Below are positions 15,939 to 22,660 of a stretch of 29,379 bases of DNA, in pieces. The translations under genes were made by a program, and so were the position numbers. The DNA lies in contig JBBIVO010000016.1 of NCBI GenBank assembly GCA_037439685.1, forward strand, positions 1 to 29,379, given 5' to 3'. Positions within the stretch are counted from its first letter, which is position 1; the number at the start of each line of letters is the position of its first letter. The notes under the pieces are model-generated. The model was not told the origin of the DNA, ran no database searches, and saw nothing but the letters and a program-made list of their open reading frames with translations. This DNA comes from JAGTRB01 sp037439685 (GTDB taxonomy: Archaea; Thermoproteota; Bathyarchaeia; TCS64).

Positions 15939-16498
15939 AGAGGGCTGAGGCAGCCTACGCAAGAAAGGCGAGGGAGGCGGCTAGGATGCTATTCTTCAAG
16001 CATCACGCCCTTCCAGGGGTGAGGGGGTGGGAGCTGAGGGAGGAGCTGGGCCCGGAGTGGCTCGAGGTGCTGGAGGTTCTGGACAGCCAGATAAAGCCCC
16101 TGGGCCTCCAGGTCACAAGAGTATTCGAGGAGCCTGAGGCCCCCATGGAGCCCACAAGGAAGCAGCTCGAGGAGGCGAGGTACTACATCACCCTTAGGGA
16201 AGGGATGGATAAGGGGGCTCTGAAGACCATCGGCTGGAGGATCGACGACATAGCTGGCCTAGCAGTAGCCGTAGCATACATAGTGTCCAGACAGGGGAAG
16301 GCACCAAGAGAGGATGTGGAGAAGATCCTATCGGAGAAGCTTCCAGGCTGGAGGGTGAAGATAAACATAGACCGATACATTCAGAACGGCTATCTCGGAG
16401 AGGAGGGGGGGCTTCTATACCTAGACTGGAGAAGCAGGGCTGAGATAGACCAGAAGAAGCTGTTAGAGTTGATACTGGCCTTCGGGAGGAAGGGGTAG
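15923..16498 (+). CDS. Tandem winged-helix (kite, Nse3/MAGE-like) putative SMC-kleisin partner
   Basis: 191 aa from ATG 15923, which follows GGAGTGGAGG; a GTG at 15914 is possible. It starts inside the kleisin-like gene, so the trio is translationally linked. Two winged-helix-like halves are visible. The first is AARMLFFKHHALPGVRGWELREELG with a strand near LQVTRVFEE. The second runs from GLAVAVAYIVSRQGKAPREDVEKILSE through INIDRYIQNGYLGEE to a final strand LLYLDW. The second half is reminiscent of the MAGE-homology segment of Nse3, in which a hydrophobic helix, a G(K/R)AxEE turn and a final YL follow one another. ScpB/MukE-type kite proteins have the same tandem architecture. It is a likely partner of the upstream kleisin-like protein; the family match needs profile searches. 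Confidence 0.6.
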   Translation: MAKGLKRAEAAYARKAREAARMLFFKHHALPGVRGWELREELGPEWLEVLEVLDSQIKPLGLQVTRVFEEPEAPMEPTRKQLEEARYYITLREGMDKGALKTIGWRIDDIAGLAVAVAYIVSRQGKAPREDVEKILSEKLPGWRVKINIDRYIQNGYLGEEGGLLYLDWRSRAEIDQKKLLELILAFGRKG

Positions 16499-16833
16499 CT
16501 CCGGTGTGGCCACCCGCCGATCCCTCACCTTTCAACCTTAAAGACGGCTAGCCCACCCATAAAGTGAGGATCCGCTCCTAAAGCGTTCGGCCCTTCCACC
16601 GGTGGTGGCAGAGGTGGCCGAATCCAGTCTTAGTCCTGCCCGTTAACTAGCTATCGCGGCAGATGCAGAGGCCGGGTTTCCATTAACCGGTGTTGGAGGG
16701 ATCAATGGTCCCAGGCCTCTTACTCTCTGAGATATGAGAGAATCCTATCTGACAGGCACTTCCAATTTCTGTCCTCCTGGGCCAAGGCCGTCTGGCAACA
16801 GGTTAATATCCAACCCATCATAGGTCTTGTGGG
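16499..16833. other. Structured spacer after the SMC operon, candidate non-coding RNA
   Basis: 335 bp without a credible gene but with a chain of inverted repeats. TTCGGCC/GGCCGAA (16586-16592 with 16616-16622) encloses the palindrome CCACCGGTGG (16596-16605). Then come CTGCC/GGCAG (16636-16640, 16658-16662), CCGGGTT/AACCGG ending at 16690, GGGATC-AAT-GGTCCC (16698-16712) and CTCTC/GAGAG (16723-16740). No tRNA T-arm consensus, SRP RNA domain IV motif or RNase P core was found. The right end carries GGTTAATATCC (about 16800-16810), a TATA-like element about 29 bp before the proteasome ATG. Confidence 0.4.
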
Positions 16834-17436
16834 ATGGGATATCTGGATCTCCAAGGGGCTACCACGGTGGGTCTCGTATGTAGGGATGGGGTGGTCCTAG
16901 CCTCCGAGAAGAGGGTCAGCTGGGGCCATCTCGTCATGAGCCGCTCTGGGAAGAAGGTCTTCAAGCTGGCTCCAAATATAGGCCTAGCCTTCGCGGGGCT
17001 GGTCTCGGACATGCAGGCCCTCACCAGGGAGGCGTCCGCCTACACCGCCCTATATAGGCTGGAGAACGATAGGCCGATATCGGTGAGGGCCCTGGCCAAG
17101 CTCATAGCCAACATCCTCTTCGAGCGCCGCCTCTTCCCCCTCCTCATGGAGACCCTCGTCGGCGGCTTGGATGAGGAGGGCCCCGCCGTCTACTCGCTAG
17201 ACCCTCTGGGAAGCGTCATCCCGGACAAGTTCGTCTCCGTGGGCTCAGGTGCGGCGATAGCCATGGGCCTTTTGGAGGCGAACTATAGGGAGGACCTCAG
17301 CCTAGAGGAGGGGGCTGCCCTAGCCCTGCAGGCCATCAAGTCCGCGGCGGCGAGGGATGCCGTGAGCGGCGACGGCGTCGACATGCTCCTCATAAGCGAG
17401 AAGGGGATAGAGGAGAGGAGCTACCCCCTCAGGTAG
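16834..17436 (+). CDS. psmB: Proteasome beta subunit, predicted non-catalytic (Thr1 replaced by Ala)
   Basis: 200 aa Ntn-hydrolase fold with the beta-type N-terminus (short 8-residue leader, no alpha-subunit YSPEGR/QVEYA helix). It shows CRDGVVLASEKR, LVSDMQALTR, GGLDEEGPAVYSLDPLGS, SVGSGAAIAMG and SGDGVDMLLIS, which are beta-subunit signatures. Active archaeal beta subunits read G-TTTVG at the processing site, with the first Thr as nucleophile. Here the text is G-ATTVG, so Ala9 occupies position 1, while the partner residues Glu17 (E25) and Lys33 (K41) remain. This matches the non-catalytic beta1-type subunits known in Crenarchaeota, which are incorporated without self-processing. A catalytic partner must be encoded elsewhere. 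ATG 16834 appears leaderless. The 3' end faces the DHH gene at a 21 bp distance. Confidence 0.88.
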   Translation: MGYLDLQGATTVGLVCRDGVVLASEKRVSWGHLVMSRSGKKVFKLAPNIGLAFAGLVSDMQALTREASAYTALYRLENDRPISVRALAKLIANILFERRLFPLLMETLVGGLDEEGPAVYSLDPLGSVIPDKFVSVGSGAAIAMGLLEANYREDLSLEEGAALALQAIKSAAARDAVSGDGVDMLLISEKGIEERSYPLR

Positions 17437-17457
17437 AGGTGCCTCAGCCGTTGAGGG

Positions 17458-18462
17458 TTAGCCCCCTTCAGGCTTTGGATCCGGCTTAGGGGGCTCACAG
17501 CTCCCTCTGAGGGCGGCCTCGAGCTCTTCGATAAACCCCTCTAGGTGCTCCCTCGGGATGCTGGCTCCGCTGGCCCTATCATGGCCTCCCCCAAACCCCC
17601 CATGCCTCATGGCCACCTCCCTGGCGGCCTCTCCTAGGTGGAGGCCTATACCCCTCCTTCCCCTGATGGAGATGTTCACCCTCCCCCCTCCGACCGCTTT
17701 ATAGCTGAGGCCTACATCCACATCCAATGCGTCGATGAGGAGGTTCGCCACGGCCCCTGGGGAGGGCTCATCCGAGGCGTCGACATAGGCCAACCTCCTC
17801 ATCCTCACAGCCTTTAGGGGGAGCCCCTCCCTCAGCGAGGCCATGTGCTCGAGGTGGGCTAAGGCCGCCTCGACCAGGCCGGGTATTCTATGGGGTGGGG
17901 TGTGCCTCCTAAGCTCCTCCACCACCCTAAGCCTGGAGGCGTTGGATGTGATATTGGAGAGGGCGTGGGTTAGGATGAGGGCCTCATGCTGGGTGAGGTG
18001 GCGGTCGAAGAGGTGTAGCAGCCTAGAGGCTATCGGCCCCTCATCGAACTGGTCTGATATGGCTGCATAGGCTGCCAGCCTCGCCTCCTCCCTCCCCATC
18101 TCCGAGCCGTGATAGTTGTAGAGGAGGGCGCTCGCGCAGTCCTTGGGGCTGTAGATGACCCGAACTCCAGCCCTCTCCAGCTCGTCGAGCAGAGCCCCAG
18201 CCGTTGGGTGATGATCAACTATCACCACCTTCGCGAACCTTCCTATCCTCAGGATCTCATTCACAAGCCTCTCCCTAACGCATAGGTCACATATGTAGAG
18301 CTCCTCCGTCGGGGGCCTCACCTCCATGAGGGCCCCCTCGACCTCATCGTAGGTCACGAGGATCGGCTTGGCACCCTTTAGGTTGGCTAGGAGGGCAGCG
18401 CATATCAGCCCATCTGCATCCTCTCCATGAGATACGCAGAGCACGCGGTCGCCCAGCATCAT
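17458..18462 (-). CDS. DHH/DHHA1-family phosphoesterase
   Basis: About 334 aa. The DHH domain shows SHGEDADGLI (H12, D15, D17), ICDLC (D59) and VDHHP (D83-H84-H85), the Mn2+ ligands. A second Asp-bearing segment ISDQFDEG follows. The C-terminal DHHA1 domain ends in GGFGGGHDRASGAS, which binds substrate. Archaeal members include RecJ-like exonucleases, GAN partners and oligoribonucleases acting on nucleic acids or nanoRNA; which one cannot be fixed from sequence. I start at ATG 18462 (with a second ATG at 18459) rather than 18498, because CTTTATATTTAA at about 18478-18490 makes a TATA box whose transcript start would fall at about 18462. The tail (PPKPDPKPEGG) is proline-rich and probably disordered. 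Confidence 0.85.
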   Translation of the reverse strand: MMLGDRVLCVSHGEDADGLICAALLANLKGAKPILVTYDEVEGALMEVRPPTEELYICDLCVRERLVNEILRIGRFAKVVIVDHHPTAGALLDELERAGVRVIYSPKDCASALLYNYHGSEMGREEARLAAYAAISDQFDEGPIASRLLHLFDRHLTQHEALILTHALSNITSNASRLRVVEELRRHTPPHRIPGLVEAALAHLEHMASLREGLPLKAVRMRRLAYVDASDEPSPGAVANLLIDALDVDVGLSYKAVGGGRVNISIRGRRGIGLHLGEAAREVAMRHGGFGGGHDRASGASIPREHLEGFIEELEAALRGSCEPPKPDPKPEGG

Positions 18463-18477
18463 GGAGATTCCGACTTT

Positions 18478-18490
18478 ATTAAATATAAAG
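18478..18490 (-). promoter_or_regulatory. TATA box of the DHH phosphoesterase gene
   Basis: On the minus strand TTTATATTTAATA sits about 22 bp before ATG 18462. It lies inside the longer reading frame, so the extra twelve N-terminal codons (from ATG 18498) are probably not translated. Confidence 0.5.
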
Positions 18491-18692
18491 GAAATCATAA
18501 TTTGGATGTTAAGCCCTCTCCTTAACCTCTCACTTAGCTCTCAATCAGGCCTCACCGCTATCTAGAACCTCATAAATTTCTTTGTCGAGATGATCAAATA
18601 TCAAAACATCATCTCTTCATCTTTTATTTAGACGTGTAGATTTTGCCGCTCTATATATTATATACTCTGCTTCAAGGTATCGACCTGGCATC

Positions 18693-18833
18693 GTGGAGCC
18701 TAAGGTTAAGCGCGGTTCAGAGATCGTTGCGAGGAGGATGGCCCATAGGGGCCTCGATTTAAAGGAGTTATTTTATGGGGGTGGTCGAAGCTCACTGGGC
18801 TTTCTGGTAGGCCTGAGAGCCCTAACTGGGTAA
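18693..18833 (+). CDS. Possible small basic protein (46 aa), uncertain
   Basis: GTG 18693 opens a 46-codon frame with neighbour-like codon use: many AGG/CGC and a product rich in Arg, Lys and Gly (VKRGSEIVARRMAHRG, then GGGRSSLGFLVG). A TATATATTA at about 18652-18660 sits at the distance expected for a leaderless start, and the internal ATG 18738 follows GAGGAGG. No family is recognised and the ORF is short, so it may be chance or a gene remnant. The rest of the spacer between 18499 and 18941 shows nothing else I can name. Confidence 0.28.
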   Translation: MEPKVKRGSEIVARRMAHRGLDLKELFYGGGRSSLGFLVGLRALTG

Positions 18834-18941
18834 GACCCCTGCCCTCTTCATATGATGGAATTTCAACTTCTCTCTTTTGCCTGAGATAAGGGATAGGAGC
18901 TCCTCCTTTTGATTATCATGTATCTTATGGGATTGAGCTTC

Positions 18942-19917
18942 CTAATTCGAGATATTTATTATTATCGTTGCCTCACCCCTATTTCCCTCTTCATCATAGG
19001 CTACGGCCTTGATGATGTGAGGACCGTTTAAAAAGTTTCTAGTTTTCAATTTGAACCAACATGTTTCACTATACTTTGTAACCAGAAAGTTTTCATCTAT
19101 GTATAACTCAACTCTTCTAATACCAGAATTATTCCATGGCTGAAACCCCTATTTTTAAAGATCCAGAAACTGTTGACCCATTTAAAGGATTTATAAATGT
19201 AACTTTTGGGGGAGAAATATCTATTCTCCCTGAAATCAAATCTGAAAGTAGAACAACTTCAAAGTTATTATCCTTTAAATACTTCATTTGTTTTTTGAAA
19301 TTATCTATAGGGGTTGATGTCTCCAATGGGCCGATGTCCGATATAAAATGATATGTAAGTACAATAACATTACCATCATCTGCCATTGATAGAATTCTCG
19401 TAAACTCTTCGAAGCTCTGATTTGTTATGGGATAAGAGCTTATCATATAAATATCAAAGTTTTCAGTATTGAATGGTTCATAGGTTATTGTTCAAGCACA
19501 TAAATATCCCGCTTCTCTAACATATTCAATTATGGTTGAGTTATATTCACCAAATGGATAAACAAATGTTTTTATTTCAAAACCCATCTCCTCCAATTTA
19601 TTCTTTGAATTAATTATTTCATCAATTAACTGGGCCTCAGTCAAGTTATACATGTGAGGATGTGTTCTTGTATGTGAAGCTATCTCCATTCCTAAATTTT
19701 TTAAAGACTTCAATTCATCAATATTCATTCTACTCCAGAAAGTTCCCCTATCAAGTCCTATATAATCTGTTATTATAGAGAATGTTGCTTTAAATCCTAA
19801 ATTTTCCAATATTGGGAGAGCAACATCATATTGATTCTTCCATCCATCATCGAAGAATATGAATACCCTCCTTTTTACTTCATATCTGGGAGCGAATGAG
19901 CTTTCAAATGAAAACAA
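18942..19917 (-). pseudogene. Polysaccharide deacetylase (NodB/CE4) with in-frame stop and frameshift
   Basis: The CE4 catalytic motifs are intact: FFDDGW (catalytic and metal Asp), SHTRTH (the HxxxH metal pair) and FVYPFGEYN. After GYLCA a TGA (19494-19492) interrupts the frame, which then continues without a break (TITYEPFNTENFD) through LTYHFISD to KIGVSA. There a shift of frame is needed to read on into WNNSGIRRVELYIDENFLV and GPHIIKAVAYDEEGN, a typical Ig-like/Big_7 tail ending at TAG 18942. The TGA most simply replaces CGA (Arg). The only in-frame standard start is TTG 19917; a hydrophobic signal-like stretch (SIIFLIASIQIIASIQIG) lies upstream of it. It directly follows the glycosyltransferase and would de-N-acetylate its glycan. 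Decay or assembly error are both possible. Confidence 0.8.
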
Positions 19918-19920
19918 TCC

Positions 19921-19956
19921 AATTTGAATGGATGCAATAATTTGAATGGATGCAAT
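19921..19956. repeat. Perfect 18-bp tandem duplication at the deacetylase 5' end
   Basis: AATTTGAATGGATGCAAT occurs twice with no spacer (19921-19938 and 19939-19956). On the minus strand it encodes a repeated hexapeptide (IASIQI twice) within the hydrophobic signal-like segment, keeping the frame. Confidence 0.95.
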
Positions 19957-19989
19957 AAGAAAAATTATAGAAATTTTTTGTATATTTTT

Positions 19990-21489
19990 TTAATCGATGA
20001 TCTTTGGTGCCTTAACATATCCACCTATCTCCTTAGCTCTTCCGATCCTCTTCACCCTTGTCCACTTAATCTCCCTTTTTAAAATGACATCTATTAAGCT
20101 TTTAAGTTTTATGATATCTCTGAGGTGTCTATATCCGATAACAAATAACGGGGAATATAAGGTAAGCTTTATATCTTCGTCATCCAACTGGATTGCTAAA
20201 ATGGAGAACAAAAACTCCATTAAAAAATATATGAGTAATATCTGTAGAAAAATCATTGCGCCTCCAGTTAGTGATAATACTATTCCTGATATAAGAGATG
20301 TTAGTCCACAGATTGGAATGAAGATCAAAGAGAGTAGAAGATATGGATATCCTATGAAGCTTAAAAAGTCGAATACGGGCGTTGAGATGGCGTTTCTATG
20401 TTTGAGGAGCGCCTGCAATGTCCCTCTGTACCACCTCAGCCTCTGCCTGTATAGGTCCCTCAAGCTCTCCGGAGCCTCCGTAAATGAAAATGCGTAGGAT
20501 GATGTCTGGACGACACCCCCCACCTTGAGAACCTTGAGCGTGGTGTCGAAATCCTCCACCACTGTGTCTGGGTCGAAGCTTCCCGTCTCCATGAGGGCCT
20601 CTCTCTTGAAAGCCCCGAGGCACCCCGGAACGATCATCGTTGACCCCATCACCGCGAAGGCCCTCTTAATGATATTTATGTCGGTGATGTATTCTAGAGC
20701 TTGGCATCTGGTCAAGAGGCTGTTTCTATTTAAGACCTTCACATTTCCAGCCAATCCCAGGATATTGGGATCTTGGAACCTTTTAGCTATCTCTTTTAAA
20801 GCCATTCTTGATACAAGGCTATCGGCATCGACAACGACTATTATCTCTCCCTTAGAGAAAAATAATCCACAATTTAATGCAGACCATTTTCCCCCATTTT
20901 CCCTATGGACAACTTTAAAACCACTTGACTTGTATCTTAAAGCTATATCATATGTTTTATCATTGGAACCATCATCAATAACAATAATCTCTTTATTTGG
21001 ATAATCAGCTTCAAGTAAAGATTCAATCGTTTTTTCTATGCATTTTTCCTCATTATATGCCGGTATAATGATGCTTATAAATGGATAATCTCTTAAAGTT
21101 TGTTCAGCTATTTCATCCTCCTTTCTTTTATGATATAAGGCGAGTGGGATGTTTAAAAAATCATAAAATAGGGTTAGAGTGAATCCGACTATAGTAATTC
21201 CATAAAGAATCGAAGATAAAGAAAGTGGATAAAAATATGATGCGATTAATCCAACAACAAAGGGAAGCAAGATAAATATTGACGAAGTAAACATTATAAA
21301 ATATGAGGTTCGCCTCCTGATCCTGCCATTTCCCATCCTAAACCTCCAGGATATCAAGATTAAAAAATAGGCTGTAGATGAGAGGGCTGCCGCTATGGCC
21401 AGCAAGGTAACCTCTCGGTTTGGAAGGAGGAGGAAGATGGCTACGGTGAATATTGCCAAAACAGAAATCATGTAAACTATCTTTTTCAT
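19990..21489 (-). CDS. Membrane family-2 glycosyltransferase (PgaC/IcaA-like processive synthase)
   Basis: 499 aa. About four hydrophobic segments lie in residues 1-118, then a GT-A domain and further membrane helices after about 370. Catalytic motifs are complete: SIIIPAYNEE (near 139), IDDGS (DDG at 172-174), VVDADSL (DAD at 221-223), VVEDFDTTL (ED at 312-313) and QRLRW (349-353). That D, DxD, D, QxxRW set marks processive beta-glycan synthases such as poly-N-acetylglucosamine synthase and hyaluronan synthase. With the deacetylase immediately downstream (as in pga/ica loci) a PNAG-like exopolysaccharide is the best guess. ATG 21489 lies 29 bp after the zinc-ribbon gene. The stretch 20380-20670, coding ED and QRLRW, is clearly GC-richer than the AT-rich remainder. 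Confidence 0.9.
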   Translation of the reverse strand: MKKIVYMISVLAIFTVAIFLLLPNREVTLLAIAAALSSTAYFLILISWRFRMGNGRIRRRTSYFIMFTSSIFILLPFVVGLIASYFYPLSLSSILYGITIVGFTLTLFYDFLNIPLALYHKRKEDEIAEQTLRDYPFISIIIPAYNEEKCIEKTIESLLEADYPNKEIIVIDDGSNDKTYDIALRYKSSGFKVVHRENGGKWSALNCGLFFSKGEIIVVVDADSLVSRMALKEIAKRFQDPNILGLAGNVKVLNRNSLLTRCQALEYITDINIIKRAFAVMGSTMIVPGCLGAFKREALMETGSFDPDTVVEDFDTTLKVLKVGGVVQTSSYAFSFTEAPESLRDLYRQRLRWYRGTLQALLKHRNAISTPVFDFLSFIGYPYLLLSLIFIPICGLTSLISGIVLSLTGGAMIFLQILLIYFLMEFLFSILAIQLDDEDIKLTLYSPLFVIGYRHLRDIIKLKSLIDVILKREIKWTRVKRIGRAKEIGGYVKAPKIID

Positions 21490-21518
21490 TTTATGCTCTC
21501 CAAATGGATCTTAAAAAT

Positions 21519-22658
21519 CTAGGTTTTTCCTTTTCTAGTAGCCAGTTTAAGGAGGATTCTTCCAAGTCCCTCGGATATTTCATCTTCTCTTTCACCCTTT
21601 ATGGTTGATATCTCCTTTTCTTCCTCTTTTTCCATCTCTTTTATTATGTCCTCTAGGGCTTGGGCCTCCGCCTTTAGATTCTCCCTCTCTCTGGTTATGC
21701 TTAGGAGCCTCTTCTTCAGCCTCTCGGCGAGCTCGATGGAGTCCCCGGCCTCGATGACCGAGATCCCGTAGCTGTCGGCCAATAGGCGCGCGCCCTCCTC
21801 AAGCCCAGGCATGGCGATGAAGAGCTTCTCCCTCGCGGGTATCTCCATCGTCCTCCCTCGGAATGCGAGAACCGCCTTGCCGTCCAGCTCCCTGTCCGAG
21901 GCCTCAAATACCCCTATGGCGTATGGGGGGCCTCCCTCGAGCCCCTCTTCAATGATCCATGCGGCGAATGCCAGCTCGTGGACTATGCCGAAGGGGTCTT
22001 TGAAAGTGGCTGGGGCCTCTATCCTCCAACCCGGGAGGTCTGTCAGGATCTCTTTGAGGTCTATGAGGCTCCTCTCGATGATGGGGCGGGCAGCCGAGTT
22101 GGGCTTATAGGCGTTTATCAGGGATACCCTTGCCTCCTCCGCGGGGAAGGAGTGCCCGGCGTCGCATGTGTAAATCGTTCTCGGTGTTTGGAAGATATCC
22201 CCGCAGCTCATACATCTGTATAGGGCCCCTGGCTTCCTGTAGTCAACCCCGATGGCCTTCAGGGTTTTCCCGCACCTTGGGCAGATGAGCTGTTCCCCCC
22301 TCTTGAAGCTCTCCTCAAGGTCCAGTTGTCCGCACCCTAGATGCTCTATCATGACGCCCCTCCTCAAGGCTATGGAGTTGCAGGAGGGGCATCTCAGATG
22401 GACCTGGAGCCTGTGGGAGGCGCATGTGGGGCATCTTATAGTCGTATCTCGAACCTCTGATGTGAGGATTCTAAGCTCTTCAAGCCTTCTCAGGATTTCT
22501 TGCTGATCCTCTTTAGGTATTCCAATTTCCTCAATTTTAGGATATTTTATCTCATTAAATTCTATATATGGTTCAATTATATCAATTTTTCCATCTCTTA
22601 TAAACCTAAGAATTTTTTGAACATCACTTCTTCTAAGAAATTCCTGCATTTCATTCAT
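21519..22658 (-). CDS. TackOD1-like multi-zinc-ribbon protein
   Basis: 379 aa. Residues 1-70 look like a helical or winged-helix region. Residues 76-169 hold a dense set of metal ligands: C76/C79, C90/C93, H106/C109, C126/C129, C149/C152 and C165/H169, with the texts IEHLGCG, CPRCGKTLKAIGVDY and YRCMSCGDIF. The layout fits the TackOD1 output domain described from Thaumarchaeota and other TACK archaea, as far as I can judge by eye. Residues about 190-330 form an alpha/beta region that I do not recognise. A charged coiled coil (EREDEI and preceding heptads) ends the protein. It sits 2 bp after the small GTPase gene and before the glycosyltransferase, suggesting a GTP-controlled regulator of glycan synthesis. 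The function is inferred. Confidence 0.7.
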   Translation of the reverse strand: MNEMQEFLRRSDVQKILRFIRDGKIDIIEPYIEFNEIKYPKIEEIGIPKEDQQEILRRLEELRILTSEVRDTTIRCPTCASHRLQVHLRCPSCNSIALRRGVMIEHLGCGQLDLEESFKRGEQLICPRCGKTLKAIGVDYRKPGALYRCMSCGDIFQTPRTIYTCDAGHSFPAEEARVSLINAYKPNSAARPIIERSLIDLKEILTDLPGWRIEAPATFKDPFGIVHELAFAAWIIEEGLEGGPPYAIGVFEASDRELDGKAVLAFRGRTMEIPAREKLFIAMPGLEEGARLLADSYGISVIEAGDSIELAERLKKRLLSITRERENLKAEAQALEDIIKEMEKEEEKEISTIKGEREDEISEGLGRILLKLATRKGKT

Positions 22659-22660
22659 AT

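Noticed and set aside
13093..16498. Wadjet (JetABCD) or MukBEF assignment for the SMC operon
   Set aside because: Gene order is ATPase first, no JetD/topoisomerase-VI-like nuclease is present, and the head motifs resemble Smc5/6 more than MukB or JetC.
16605..16700. tRNA-like stretch (GCAGAGGTGGCCGA start and a CCGGGTTTCCATTAACCGG arm)
   Set aside because: The presumed T-loop lacks TTCRA, and no acceptor stem or anticodon arm can be paired.
19492..19494. In-frame TGA in the deacetylase as a selenocysteine codon
   Set aside because: The position follows GYLCA, where relatives usually carry Arg, not Cys or Sec. A second lesion (frameshift) lies downstream and no SECIS-like hairpin was apparent. 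A CGA to TGA change explains it better.
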